Source: Marinomonas rhizomae
GTDB taxonomy: Bacteria > Pseudomonadota > Gammaproteobacteria > Pseudomonadales > Marinomonadaceae
Assembly (NCBI RefSeq): GCF_024397855.1
Contig: NZ_CP073343.1
Coordinates: 186,001 to 250,000 of the forward strand
DNA: 64,000 bases
Direction: 5' to 3'
Shown: positions 34,023-43,942 of the stretch, one piece after another
How positions within the stretch are numbered: position 1 is the first letter of the stretch
Layout: every line of letters starts with the position of its first letter
The notes under the pieces: model-generated
Databases searched by the model: none
Told to the model about the DNA's origin: nothing
The model's input: only the letters and a program-made list of their open reading frames with translations
Made by a program: the position numbers and the translations under genes

Positions 34023-35096
34023 TTAAACTTGGGTTGCTCGAATGGTGTTGCGACCGGATTGTTTGGCATCATAAAGATGATCATCCGCGACTTTGAAGAC
34101 GGCTTCTTTTGAGGAGGCTTCATGAGAGTGGCCTATGCCAATACTGACCGTAATATTGGTAATATCGTCGATGACAAGTTGGCTGACTGCCACTCTTAGG
34201 TTTTCGGCTAGGGTCATGACTTGCTCAGGTGTTCTATCTAAAGAGAGAATGATAAATTCTTCTCCGCCCCAGCGCCCTAGTATGTCATTTGGATGAATGG
34301 TTCGACTTAGTTTGCCAGCGATACTGGTTAGAACTTTGTCGCCAATAAGGTGGCCATTAAGGTCGTTGACCTGTTTAAAATGATCAATGTCGATGATGAT
34401 GATTGCGTAATTCTTCTTTTGTTCCGCTGAATCAAGGTTAAGCTCATTAAACACCTTCTCAATTCCGCGTCGATTTAGTGCTCGGGTGAGTACATCTATA
34501 TATGCAAAGTCTTCAAGCATGTCTGCGCGAGCGATAACTTGGTCTGTTTTAACTCTTAACTTGATAACCGTCCACAACAAGAAAATGTAGATAGCGTGAG
34601 CTATAGCCATGTTTAATGTGACAACAAGCGCTTCGCCGGTAGTATGGTTTTGTATCAGAGCAAAGTAATGGCCTGTAATGGTTGCAACAAAAACAATAGC
34701 GGTTGCTGGAGCGGCCTTTTTGACGTCAAGAAAAAGATAGACGATGACGTAATTTAGTCCGAGCCACTGCGCCGAGTTAGAAAATTGGCCATTACCGGGT
34801 AAATGGTGCCAAATACTGCAGCTTATTAAGTAACCTGCAACAACGAGATAGGCAAGATAATGTAAGCTCTGCTGATTGGGGCGTGAAAAGCTAATTAGGT
34901 AAATCAGAATAAATGCGGTTATACATATTGGATAAGAGAAGGCGTCAAATACTGCGATAATACCGCTGTAAGCATCAATTGCCCAGATTGCGCTAAATCC
35001 TAAAATACCAACAATCAACAACTGACGAAATAAGGGAGGAGAAATTTGAGCCGTGCTCAACGGTTGGTCAGTATTTGTGTGGGGTTTAATGGTCAT
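34023..35096 (-). CDS. membrane-anchored diguanylate cyclase
   Basis: 357 residues. The N-terminal half contains about six membrane helices (a MASE-like sensor), followed by a GGDEF domain from about residue 190. The active-site motif is GGEEF at 277-281, so c-di-GMP synthesis is expected. The inhibitory RxxD site is degenerate (HPND), which predicts weak product inhibition. It lies downstream of the RhlE helicase gene on the same strand, 90 bases after it. Confidence 0.9.
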   Translation of the reverse strand: MTIKPHTNTDQPLSTAQISPPLFRQLLIVGILGFSAIWAIDAYSGIIAVFDAFSYPICITAFILIYLISFSRPNQQSLHYLAYLVVAGYLISCSIWHHLPGNGQFSNSAQWLGLNYVIVYLFLDVKKAAPATAIVFVATITGHYFALIQNHTTGEALVVTLNMAIAHAIYIFLLWTVIKLRVKTDQVIARADMLEDFAYIDVLTRALNRRGIEKVFNELNLDSAEQKKNYAIIIIDIDHFKQVNDLNGHLIGDKVLTSIAGKLSRTIHPNDILGRWGGEEFIILSLDRTPEQVMTLAENLRVAVSQLVIDDITNITVSIGIGHSHEASSKEAVFKVADDHLYDAKQSGRNTIRATQV

Positions 35097-35186
35097 TATT
35101 GGGTTTCTAAAATAAGTTGTATGGGAAGTACCATTTCCCTTGGTAACGGCTTTTGCAGAACTATAGCAGAGAATATCAATATAGGG

Positions 35187-36440
35187 TTAACGGCGACGGC
35201 GTGTCTTTGGCTTTTTATCTCTTGAGGGCGAAAGGCCCAGTGCTTTTGCTCGTAACGCTTTTTTAGATGGCTCGCGTTTCTTTTGTGAGTTGGCGGCTTT
35301 GTTAAGGTCAGGTTCAAACCCGGGCACCCACTGGACAATGAATTGTTCATCAACCAGCTTTTCCACGTCGGTTAGTAAGTAGCGCTCTTTTTCTGATACG
35401 AGTGTTACAGCAAGACCTGCTGCACCTGCGCGCCCCGTTCGACCTATACGATGAATGTAATCTTCGGCATTGTATGGCAATTCGTGATTGATAACGTATT
35501 GCAGCTGTTCGATATCAATGCCTCTTGCAGCAACATCCGTGGCTACAAGAGCACGAACTTTGCCATTTTTAAAATCGGCTAAGACGCGATCACGTGCCCC
35601 TTGGGATTTATCTCCATGAATGGATTGAGTGGTAATACCGTCCTTTTGCATTTCTTTGGCTAACTCGTCTGCGCCTTGCTTGGTTCGAGTAAAGATTAGT
35701 ACTTGTTGCCAGTTTTTGGATCCTATGAGGAACGACAGTAGAGCGCTTTTTCTGTCTTGATCAACTGCGTAAATAGTCTGCTCTACTTTAGTGGCAGTGG
35801 TATTTCGGCTGTCCACTTCAATTAATTCTGGGTCCTTGAGTAATGTTTTGCTAAGCGCAAAAATGTCGTCATTGAAAGTGGCTGAGAAAAATAAGGTTTG
35901 GCGTGACTCTGGTAATTTCTTCAATATTCTTTGAATATCAATGATAAATCCCATGTCGAGCATTCGATCGGCTTCATCTAGGACTAAAGTTTGTAGGTAG
36001 CTTAAGTCAAGGAGGTTTTTCATGATCAGTTCAAGCAACCGACCAGGAGTAGCAACTAATACATCACAGCCTTGTTTAAGTGCGTCAAGCTGAACGTTTA
36101 TGCTGGCACCACCATAGGCGACAACTGATTGAATTGATAAGTTTGCGCTGTATTTCACGAAGCTGGCATGAACCTGTTGTGCCAACTCGCGAGTCGGTGT
36201 GAGCACCAATACTTGAATACCTTGGGCATTATTTGAGTTTTGCGTTTGCAGAATGTGGTGTAGAAGCGGTAAAGCAAAAGCCGCTGTTTTTCCTGTTCCT
36301 GTTTGAGCGCCAGCCATGAGGTCTTTTCCAGCGAGAACGGCTGGAATCGCAGCAAGTTGAATGGGAGTTGGATTTGTATAACCCAATTTTGTGACTTGCT
36401 GAGTGATGTCGTGATGAAGTTTTAAAGACGCAAAGCTCAT
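35187..36440 (-). CDS. rhlE: DEAD-box ATP-dependent RNA helicase, RhlE-like
   Basis: 417 residues with all helicase motifs: Q motif (GYTNPTPIQ), AQTGTGKT, PTRELAQQ, TPGRLLE, DEAD in VLDEADRMLDMGF, SAT, ARGIDIE and HRIGRTGRAG. The C-terminal tail is short and very basic (SPSRDKKPKTRRRR), typical of RhlE/SrmB-type proteins acting in ribosome assembly or cold adaptation. GGAG-like bases precede the ATG. The exact subfamily (RhlE rather than another DEAD helicase) is judged from the short tail and the motif II context. Confidence 0.88.
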   Translation of the reverse strand: MSFASLKLHHDITQQVTKLGYTNPTPIQLAAIPAVLAGKDLMAGAQTGTGKTAAFALPLLHHILQTQNSNNAQGIQVLVLTPTRELAQQVHASFVKYSANLSIQSVVAYGGASINVQLDALKQGCDVLVATPGRLLELIMKNLLDLSYLQTLVLDEADRMLDMGFIIDIQRILKKLPESRQTLFFSATFNDDIFALSKTLLKDPELIEVDSRNTTATKVEQTIYAVDQDRKSALLSFLIGSKNWQQVLIFTRTKQGADELAKEMQKDGITTQSIHGDKSQGARDRVLADFKNGKVRALVATDVAARGIDIEQLQYVINHELPYNAEDYIHRIGRTGRAGAAGLAVTLVSEKERYLLTDVEKLVDEQFIVQWVPGFEPDLNKAANSQKKREPSKKALRAKALGLSPSRDKKPKTRRRR

Positions 36441-36741
36441 GGAGGTCTCGCTTATTTTTGAAGTGCAAATTAAGGGCGTTATTGTAGCACTTTGAGCTCG
36501 TGTCGGAGTTGGTTTTTTGATTCTCTGGTTGGTGGAATTATTACCAAATTAGAAAAGCAAACGTTTCTTGTGTAGGGTTGTAAAAGAAGAGGCTTTTATA
36601 GTGACTTATTTTTACAAAATAGGTCTATTTTTGATGGCTAATAAGTGTTCCATTATCAGGCTGGTATGCAGTGGCTCATTTTTTGCTAATGAAATGAGTG
36701 TTTTGTCAGTCTTTGCTTTTATTAAATGGAATATTGTAGAC
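36441..36741. other. intergenic region between rhlE and a diguanylate cyclase gene
   Basis: Divergent promoter region. The reading frame of the downstream gene stays open from 36568, so an N-terminal extension of up to 58 residues is possible, but I see no ribosome binding site or conserved-looking sequence supporting it. No RNA structure was recognised. Confidence 0.4.
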
Positions 36742-38412
36742 ATGGCTATTAAGTCGCGCTTTTTGATATCGACAACTGTCATTTTGGTGCTTACAGGTTT
36801 TTTTTCTTGGCTTTCAATGCGCGTACTGGCAGAAGATATTATTGTGAGCTGGGTTGGACGCTATGCAGAGAAACAGGTTCAATATGATAAAGTGCGAACT
36901 TTATTGCCTCTCATCCAAGAGGTGGCCTTATCCAAAGAATTTGCCGAGCTTGATTCACTAAAAGCATGGGCTAAACAGCCTTTTAATGAAGTTCTAAAGA
37001 AGCAAACGCTTCAAGATACGGAAGCATTTCGACATCGCTTTTCAGATAAATCTTACTTTATCGCTTTAAAAGGAAATGAGCATTACTACTATAGTGATGG
37101 CAAGCAAACATCGAATTCTGAACTATATCGTTACACGCTTCACCAATATAACCCTGACGATGCATGGTTCTATCAAATCATGGAGAAAAAGCTTAACTTG
37201 CATTTGAATGTAAATCCAGATGTTGAGTTAGGGCTGATAAAGTTGTGGAGTGATGTTTTAATCCGAGATGGCGAAGATGTTTTAGGTGTGGTGGGAACGG
37301 GGTTGGATCTTTCCGCTTTTTTGCATCAAATGATTGAAAAACAGGATATTTATTCGGCCATTGTCTTTACCAATGAAGAAGGCTCTATCCAGCTTTATCA
37401 GCAAGAAGAGTTAATTGACTACTCCTCTTTAACAAAACAAGCTCAAAAGAAAAGTTTGGTTTTTCAGCTGTTAGATGATTCGCAATCTCGTACACAGTTA
37501 AAACACAGTTTGGCGTTAGCGAAAGAGTCTCCCAATCGAGTCAATACGGCTCCTGTATATAAGGATGGTGTCCGTCAGCTCGCCAGTGTTGTTTACATTC
37601 CTGAAATTGATTGGTTTCAAGTAAACTTTATTGATATCAATGGCTTTCTTCCTATGACCGAGTTTTCAGGTCTTCTAATTGTGCTGTTTATTAGTCTAGT
37701 TTGTGCCTTGATTGTGTTTTATGTATTGCTCAACTTGATCGTTATTAAGCCATTAGCCGAGCTAGATCTATCCATTCGAGCTTTAGGGAAAAACTATTAT
37801 CAAACTCCGAAACTAAGCCGCTTTGCAGGCTTGGAGATTAAGAAATTGGTGTTTCACTATCACAAAATATCGACCTCTCTTTTGGAGTATCAGCAAGAAT
37901 TAGAAGAAAAAGTGGCTGAACGAACTAAAGAGTTGAGCCGTATTGCTAGGCTTGATCCTTTGACGGAGCTCTACAATCGCCGAGGCTTTGAGTTGCATTT
38001 GACGGAATATATGCAGTGTTGGCAGCAAGATAACCACGCATTTGGTCTTATCAATGTGGATGTTAACCAGTTTAAATCAGTGAATGACCTGTATGGGCAT
38101 GCTGCTGGTGATTTGGTGCTGCAAAAAACTGCGATTTACTTAACCAACATTGTAGGCGACAAAGGTGAGGTGGCCCGTTGGGGTGGGGATGAGTTTTTGA
38201 TACTGGCCAAACAAGATGATTATGAGGACCTAGCCGCGATATCTGAGCAACTGCAAAACGGTCGAGAATCGCTTGTTATCAAGGTTAATGAGCAAAATAT
38301 TACGATTCGATTTAGCGTCGGCAGTGCATTGGTTGAAGAGGGTGATACATTAGAAAGCCTATTACACCGAGCTGATAATGCTATGTATGCGGTGAAGTTT
38401 AATCGTCAGTAA
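36742..38412 (+). CDS. diguanylate cyclase with periplasmic sensor domain
   Basis: 556 residues. A first membrane helix (about 8-26), a ~280-residue periplasmic sensor of dCache-like appearance, a second membrane helix (about 308-330), a HAMP-like linker with coiled coil (LLEYQQELEEKVAERTKELSRIAR) and a GGDEF domain with intact GGDEF at 481-485. The RxxD inhibitory site is absent. Residues YYYSDGKQTSN and WFYQIMEKK match the usual pocket region of double-Cache sensors. The ATG at 36742 puts a signal-anchor at the very N-terminus. A strong terminator follows, so the gene is monocistronic. Confidence 0.88.
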   Translation: MAIKSRFLISTTVILVLTGFFSWLSMRVLAEDIIVSWVGRYAEKQVQYDKVRTLLPLIQEVALSKEFAELDSLKAWAKQPFNEVLKKQTLQDTEAFRHRFSDKSYFIALKGNEHYYYSDGKQTSNSELYRYTLHQYNPDDAWFYQIMEKKLNLHLNVNPDVELGLIKLWSDVLIRDGEDVLGVVGTGLDLSAFLHQMIEKQDIYSAIVFTNEEGSIQLYQQEELIDYSSLTKQAQKKSLVFQLLDDSQSRTQLKHSLALAKESPNRVNTAPVYKDGVRQLASVVYIPEIDWFQVNFIDINGFLPMTEFSGLLIVLFISLVCALIVFYVLLNLIVIKPLAELDLSIRALGKNYYQTPKLSRFAGLEIKKLVFHYHKISTSLLEYQQELEEKVAERTKELSRIARLDPLTELYNRRGFELHLTEYMQCWQQDNHAFGLINVDVNQFKSVNDLYGHAAGDLVLQKTAIYLTNIVGDKGEVARWGGDEFLILAKQDDYEDLAAISEQLQNGRESLVIKVNEQNITIRFSVGSALVEEGDTLESLLHRADNAMYAVKFNRQ

Positions 38413-38828
38413 TAGAGGCAGTATTTCAAGCACAAATCCCAGCTATATGCTGGGATTTTTTTTGCTTATTAGAGAGTGATTAATCACAGCTTTGTCTTGT
38501 CCAGATGTCTATTTTTTTGATTTTTACAAAATTACATAATCAAGTAATTTAAATTCATAAAGAAAGCGCAACCTTCCATCAGTACACATTTATTTCTTAA
38601 TGATTTAAGTTTAAAAATAGCTGTCGATATCGGTTGTATTTAAAAGCTATAAAAAACAACTAGTTAATTTTGCGCTTTAAAATTTTAAAAAATTAAGTAA
38701 AAAATAAGAATTATTATCGTTGTTGCATTGTTGTAATAAAGTTACCTAAATGTATTATTAATTGCGAAAACACACGTTTTTATGAAGCTCTAATTTAAAT
38801 ATAAAAATAACATTTGGGTCTGAAAATT
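38413..38828. other. AT-rich leader region of the porin gene
   Basis: After the terminator of the upstream gene (38434-38463) there is about 360 bases of AT-rich sequence and no gene. It probably contains the porin promoter and binding sites for global regulators; I can not assign specific boxes. Confidence 0.4.
38434..38463 (+). terminator. intrinsic terminator
   Basis: A 10-bp stem AAATCCCAGC/GCTGGGATTT (38434-38443, 38449-38458) with a 5-base loop and eight T residues follows the diguanylate cyclase gene. Confidence 0.92.
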
Positions 38829-39800
38829 ATGAAAAAATCTATCTTAGCTACTGCTATAGTTAGCAGCATTCTATCCGTTAGCGCCGCTCATGCCGCTCCT
38901 TCCTTTGACGGAAATTTCGAGTTGAACACTGACGCTATTTCTAAAGCGGAAGGTGATTCTACATACAAGCAAGATGGTCGCCTTGAGCTAAACGTGACAG
39001 GCAGACACACAATGGGTGATAACTTCTTCGCAGGTAGAGGATCTCTTCTTATTAAAACAACGGGCGACGCCGTTGTTGATGATGCTTACATCCAATTTGG
39101 TAATAGCACTTGGGATCTCCAGGCGGGTCGTTTTGAGGCCGTGAACCTGTTCCCAAAAGGCAAAGATACCCTCATTGAACACGTGGGAGCGGTAGATGTT
39201 TATGAGGCGAACCTTGTTCGAGGTCGCGAAGGTGATGAGGCTGGTCAGTTTGCCCTACACTTTAATGCCAATGATAGCGTTAAATTTGAACTTGCCACGA
39301 TTTATGGCGATCCAAATATCGACGATGATACCAGCACTGTTGATAATACGACAGCTATCTCCGGTGTTCGACCTTCTGTAACCTTTGCCGCAGGTGATGC
39401 CACTATTACCGCGGGTTATGAAAGCCTTAAGTATGATCTAACTGCAGGTGGTGAGGTCAAACAATCCGGTTATGCCGTCGCTGCTAACTTTGATGTAGCC
39501 GCTGCGAATGTTAACCTTGCCGCAACGTTCGGTAAAGATCATGAAACCGATGAAAAAGTTACCTCAATAATGGCAAACATGACATATGGTAACTTTGGTT
39601 TGGGTGTGATTTCGTCTTCTGTTGATGATGGCGCGAATGATCCATCATTGTTAACAACTTACGTTGCCTACACAATGCCAGTCTTGGATATTGAAAATGC
39701 GACAGTGACCTTGGCGGGTTCTTATTCTTCGGCTAAAGATGTTGGTACGGCGAATGACAAAGTGACCGCTGCACGAGTTCGATTTAACTATGGCTTCTAG
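38829..39800 (+). CDS. outer-membrane porin, probable carbohydrate porin
   Basis: 323 residues with a signal peptide (cleavage after AAHA-APSF) and a beta-barrel pattern of alternating short hydrophobic strands that ends in the outer-membrane consensus ARVRFNYGF with terminal Phe. The segment LQAGRFEAVNLFPKGKDT resembles the constriction region of maltoporin-like or oligosaccharide porins. It is immediately upstream of, though convergent with, a GPH sugar symporter and a GH3 glucosidase, so glucoside uptake is the likely role. The ATG at 38829 gives the signal peptide; an upstream TTG would add five residues. Confidence 0.8.
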   Translation: MKKSILATAIVSSILSVSAAHAAPSFDGNFELNTDAISKAEGDSTYKQDGRLELNVTGRHTMGDNFFAGRGSLLIKTTGDAVVDDAYIQFGNSTWDLQAGRFEAVNLFPKGKDTLIEHVGAVDVYEANLVRGREGDEAGQFALHFNANDSVKFELATIYGDPNIDDDTSTVDNTTAISGVRPSVTFAAGDATITAGYESLKYDLTAGGEVKQSGYAVAANFDVAAANVNLAATFGKDHETDEKVTSIMANMTYGNFGLGVISSSVDDGANDPSLLTTYVAYTMPVLDIENATVTLAGSYSSAKDVGTANDKVTAARVRFNYGF

Positions 39801-39815
39801 CGTTTAGTTAAAGGT

Positions 39816-39861
39816 AAGGGCAATATTGTTGGTTACTCCCTTTTCTGGTGATATTGCTCTT
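39816..39861. terminator. possible weak terminator between porin and symporter
   Basis: AAGGGCAATAT (39816-39826) can pair with ATATTGCTCTT (39851-39861) around a 24-base loop. A second stem, AGACGCC/GGCGTCT (39921-39949), lies further on. Neither has a good T-run. Confidence 0.35.
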
Positions 39862-40035
39862 CATCGTGGTTTCTTTTCTGCTTGGTTTTTCTTTTAATAC
39901 GATTTACCTAATTCCAATGTAGACGCCTTTCATCGAATAATCGGCGTCTCATGCATCTTTACGTTATGAAACATTCCCACTCTGACACCATGGTTAAAAA
40001 AATGAGCCAAAGCGCCTGAGTGAGAAGAGGATGAG

Positions 40036-41421
40036 TTACTTAGCCGTTTCAAATAGGTTTGCTTGCTGGCTCTCTTCTGCGTTTAGGTCATCATGTTTTA
40101 AATCAGCGAGCACTTTATCGGTTAACTTATAGCTGTATAAAAAGATAACTAGACCAATGGTCGCACCAATTGCATTACCTAGGTTGAGTGCATCCCACAT
40201 GCCTTGAATGACTTGTGGCGATTGCTGAACGACCACACCGCCAGTGGATTCAACAAATCCGACCATAGCGAGATACCCCATTGCAATAGCGCCACCAACA
40301 GCCGTTGTCGCTTTATTAGCGAAGGTTTGAGTAGCAAAGGAGACGGCTTCAAGGCGTTTGCCTGAGCGTATATAGCCATACTCAATACAATCGGCAATGA
40401 AAATACTTGGCATAATCAGCGTGACGCCAAGCGCAATGGCTTTAATCATGGTTAGGACAATGAAGGCTTCAATATGTTCGTAACCTATCATCCAAGTAAT
40501 CACTGACAATATCGCAAGAGCAGCAGAGGCCCAAGCAAATGTGGCGATTTTGCCAACCTTACGAATGCCAATGGGCACTAACGGAGAAGCCAGCATGGCC
40601 GGGCCAATCATAGCGAAAAGGAACAAACCGGAAAGAGACGGGTCATTAAAGACATCCCGTGCAATGTAAGGCATTAAGGTGAAAGCAACGTTAGATCCGC
40701 CAATAAAAACAAAGGCAAGGATAAACATCAGCAAGTACTTATTGCCAGTGACCGTACCTAATATTTGTTTAAGGGTAGGGACTTCTTGCTCTACTACATG
40801 ACGTTCTTCCACTTTGCGTATGGTTAACATCAAAATCATGGCTGTTACGCACATAATGACCGCCGCTAAAGTCCATTTTCCACCCAGTTTTTCGACCAGC
40901 CAAGGTGCGCTAAGCATGGCGATGACCATGCCGACAAAACCACCAAAACGCACAAAAGAATAAATGACATTTCGCTCATCTTTATTTTGTGTCATCACTG
41001 AACCGATGGCGTAAGCGGGCGCATCCGATACGGTATACAGCATCCCCCAGCCTACGTAGGTTACGAAGGCGTATGTAACACGAAGCCACATTGGTTGTTC
41101 TGCAATATAATCGCCAAAAGCAAATATCAAAACGGTAGCAAGCGGAACCGCCCAAGCGATGGCGTTTACCCAAGGCTTGAATTTACCGCCTTTAAAACGG
41201 CTTCTTTCTACCATAATGGAGAGTATCGGGTCATTAACCGCATCCCATACTCGGGCTAACAGAAAGATGATACCCACTGTCCCTGCGGATAAACCCAGTA
41301 CAGAGGTGTAATAAACGCTGATAAATATAGTCACAAACATAAAAATAATGTTTTGACCGGTGAAAAATGTGTAATAGCTAAGCCGTTCACGACGACTGGT
41401 TTCATAGTTTGTGTTGGACAT
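40036..41421 (-). CDS. GPH family glycoside-cation symporter
   Basis: 461 residues, twelve predicted membrane helices, of the glycoside-pentoside-hexuronide:cation symporter family (MelB/XynB-like). Recognisable parts are SYYTFFTGQNIIFMFVTIF, WDAVNDPILSIMVERSRF (conserved Asp for cation and sugar binding) and SDAPAYAIGSVMTQNKDERN. The ATG at 41421 has GAGG five bases upstream. It follows the beta-glucosidase gene by about 100 bases in the operon TetR, glucosidase, symporter. It likely imports a beta-glucoside or gluco-oligosaccharide with sodium or protons. Confidence 0.88.
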   Translation of the reverse strand: MSNTNYETSRRERLSYYTFFTGQNIIFMFVTIFISVYYTSVLGLSAGTVGIIFLLARVWDAVNDPILSIMVERSRFKGGKFKPWVNAIAWAVPLATVLIFAFGDYIAEQPMWLRVTYAFVTYVGWGMLYTVSDAPAYAIGSVMTQNKDERNVIYSFVRFGGFVGMVIAMLSAPWLVEKLGGKWTLAAVIMCVTAMILMLTIRKVEERHVVEQEVPTLKQILGTVTGNKYLLMFILAFVFIGGSNVAFTLMPYIARDVFNDPSLSGLFLFAMIGPAMLASPLVPIGIRKVGKIATFAWASAALAILSVITWMIGYEHIEAFIVLTMIKAIALGVTLIMPSIFIADCIEYGYIRSGKRLEAVSFATQTFANKATTAVGGAIAMGYLAMVGFVESTGGVVVQQSPQVIQGMWDALNLGNAIGATIGLVIFLYSYKLTDKVLADLKHDDLNAEESQQANLFETAK

Positions 41422-41522
41422 CTTTGCCTCTTTATTTTTATTGTTTATCAAGCATGCAACCGCCATTACGATCCGATGATGGAAGTAATGACGGTATGGT
41501 TAACAGCGTCTAAAATGGCTTT

Positions 41523-43928
41523 TTAGACGCTTGTTTCCTTTTCATTTAGTGAGGCAATAAGCTGCAAAATCTGACCTTCAGAATATTGCTGACTATTGAA
41601 CACAGGTAAATTACGTAATGGCATATCCGCCACCATGGATTCCGCCATCAGACGATCGGCTTCCGCTGCAGAGTCATTCTGATCGCCGCCCATCATTTGG
41701 GTAAATACAGCAAGCATGCCTTCAAATAGAGGTTTACCTAATGGTTCGTTGGCAATGTCTCCCAAGGTTGAATTCACCGTGTAAGGCGTAATCGGTGTGG
41801 GTGTTGGGATGTCGTAACCTAATAAGGCTCTAAAAGCTGCGTCGTTGAAGTCGCGTTTCGCAGGATCAAAATACGTAGCCAAAGCGGGGTTAGGTTGCTC
41901 AGCTGCGATGTCGGTTTCTAAGGTGATTATGGCGGTGTCTCGGATGTCATTAACAGAGGAGCCAATGTGAATCTGGTAGTCTCCGCTTTCGGTAACCCAA
42001 GTAGCCTTTTCTTTATGCCAGTAGGCAAAGGCTCGATAATCCAGCTCAAACTCGATTTCTTTACTTTCACCTGGCTCTAAGAAAACCTTCTCGAATGCTT
42101 TTAGTTCTTTGGCTGGGCGAGGTTGAGAAGGGGATTTCTGTCCCACGTAACACTGTACAACTTCCGCGCCAGCTTTATCGCCCGTATTGGTGACAGTGAT
42201 TTGGAGCTTAATAGCGTCATTTTCTTTAAATGGTGAGTGATCGCCACTTAGCAAGGTTAAATGGTAATAAGTGAAGCTTGTGTAAGACAAACCGTGACCG
42301 AAAGGGAAAAGTGCTTTCGTGCTGGTGGTGTCAAAATAGCGATAGCCAACCCAAATTGCCTCGCGGTATTGCACTTGCTTGGTGGTGCCGGGAAAGTAAG
42401 TTTGGCTCGGCGTGTCGTCCAGGTTTGCTGGGAAGGTTTCTGCTAATTTACCACTGGGGTTTACCTCGCCAGAAAGCACTTTAGCCACCGCTGAAGCACC
42501 AGCTTGTCCGCCTAGGTAAGCTTCCAGTATGGCGGGTACCTTGTCGACAAATGGTAGAATGACAGGTGCGCCATTTTGCAGCACAACAACGGTTTTGCTG
42601 AGCTGTTCGTCAAGCTCGGCGATTAGGTCTAGTTGCACCTGTGGCAGGTTTAAGTGCTGACGATCAAAGCCTTCAGATTCGTATTTTGGCGTCAGTCCTG
42701 CAAATAAAAACACCACGTCTGCTTGTTTTGCTAATTCAATGGCCTTGGCGATTTCCGCCGTGTCTTCTTTATCATTGAGATGGTAGCCAGCGGTGTAACT
42801 GACATTGTCGGCACCAAACTGTTTTTTGATTTCGTCGAGAGGTTGCTCTAACTTGAATGGATTAATTTTGGAGCTGCCTGCACCTTGGTAGCGAGTGTTG
42901 TTGGCTAATGCGCCAATCACGGCGATTTTTTTTCCTGCGGCAACCGGCAATAAATCATCATTTTTTAGCAGCACGCAGGTCTCTTCCGCGATTCGCGCAG
43001 CGAGTTCATGATGAGCACTTAGGTCGGCTTTTACCTTATCGCTTTCTAAAGACGCTTGTGATTTCAGAATCAGTTCCACTACACGAGCAACAGATTTATC
43101 TAAGGCTTCCATCGTCAGTTGACCGTTTTCAATGGCGGCAATAATCTTTTGGGTATTCATATCGCCAGAGCTTGGCATTTCTAAATGCTGGCCATTTTTG
43201 ACGCCTTCTACGCGGTCGTTATTTGCGCCCCAGTCAGTAACAATAATGCCTTCAAAGCCCCATTCTTTGACTAGAATATCGTCGAGTAATTGTTTGTGCT
43301 CGGCGGCGTAGGTGCCGTTTATTTTGTTGTAAGAGCACATAACCGTCCAAGGTTGTGTTTGCTTAACGGCTTTCTCAAAAGCAGGCAGATAGATTTCACG
43401 TAAGGTTCTTTGGTCGACAATGGCATCGACTGTCATGCGACAATGTTCATGATTGTTCACTGCGTAATGTTTCAGGCTGGTACCTACGCCTTGGCTTTGT
43501 ACGCCTTTGATCCAAGCGGCAGACATGTTGCCAGCCAGTAATGGGTCTTCAGAAAAGTATTCGAAGTTGCGCCCGCCCAATGGGTTACGTTTAATATTGG
43601 TGCCAGGGCCAAGCAATACAGACACCTCTTCAGCGCGACATTCTTTGCCTAGCGCGACGCCCATTTCTTCAATCAGCTTGGTATTCCAAGATGCAGCAAG
43701 CCCCGACGCGGTTGGGAAACAGGTGGCTTTTACCGCTGCATTTAGACCGACATGATCACCTTCCCCGGATTGTTTACGCAGGCCATGTGGGCCATCTGTC
43801 ACCATGATGGAGGGCAGGTTTAAGCGTTCAATTCCATGTAGGTTCCAAAAATCCTTGCCGGTACAGAGCATGGCTTTTTCTTCTAGGGTTAGTTCGGCTA
43901 AGAGTTGTTTTATTTTTGTATCACTCAT
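41523..43928 (-). CDS. GH3 beta-glucosidase
   Basis: 801 residues, glycoside hydrolase family 3 with the usual (alpha/beta)8 domain, alpha/beta sandwich and C-terminal fibronectin-III-like domain. K153-H154 lies in SLKHYAVNN and the catalytic nucleophile is Asp232 in IIVTDWGAN. The catalytic acid is probably a Glu in the second domain (YESEGFDRQHLNLP). About 110 extra residues after the Fn3-like domain are not typical of short GH3 enzymes. There is no signal peptide, so it acts in the cytoplasm on imported glucosides. GGATG precedes the ATG. Operon: TetR gene 14 bases upstream, symporter downstream. Confidence 0.93.
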   Translation of the reverse strand: MSDTKIKQLLAELTLEEKAMLCTGKDFWNLHGIERLNLPSIMVTDGPHGLRKQSGEGDHVGLNAAVKATCFPTASGLAASWNTKLIEEMGVALGKECRAEEVSVLLGPGTNIKRNPLGGRNFEYFSEDPLLAGNMSAAWIKGVQSQGVGTSLKHYAVNNHEHCRMTVDAIVDQRTLREIYLPAFEKAVKQTQPWTVMCSYNKINGTYAAEHKQLLDDILVKEWGFEGIIVTDWGANNDRVEGVKNGQHLEMPSSGDMNTQKIIAAIENGQLTMEALDKSVARVVELILKSQASLESDKVKADLSAHHELAARIAEETCVLLKNDDLLPVAAGKKIAVIGALANNTRYQGAGSSKINPFKLEQPLDEIKKQFGADNVSYTAGYHLNDKEDTAEIAKAIELAKQADVVFLFAGLTPKYESEGFDRQHLNLPQVQLDLIAELDEQLSKTVVVLQNGAPVILPFVDKVPAILEAYLGGQAGASAVAKVLSGEVNPSGKLAETFPANLDDTPSQTYFPGTTKQVQYREAIWVGYRYFDTTSTKALFPFGHGLSYTSFTYYHLTLLSGDHSPFKENDAIKLQITVTNTGDKAGAEVVQCYVGQKSPSQPRPAKELKAFEKVFLEPGESKEIEFELDYRAFAYWHKEKATWVTESGDYQIHIGSSVNDIRDTAIITLETDIAAEQPNPALATYFDPAKRDFNDAAFRALLGYDIPTPTPITPYTVNSTLGDIANEPLGKPLFEGMLAVFTQMMGGDQNDSAAEADRLMAESMVADMPLRNLPVFNSQQYSEGQILQLIASLNEKETSV

Positions 43929-43942
43929 CGTTTCATCCTTTT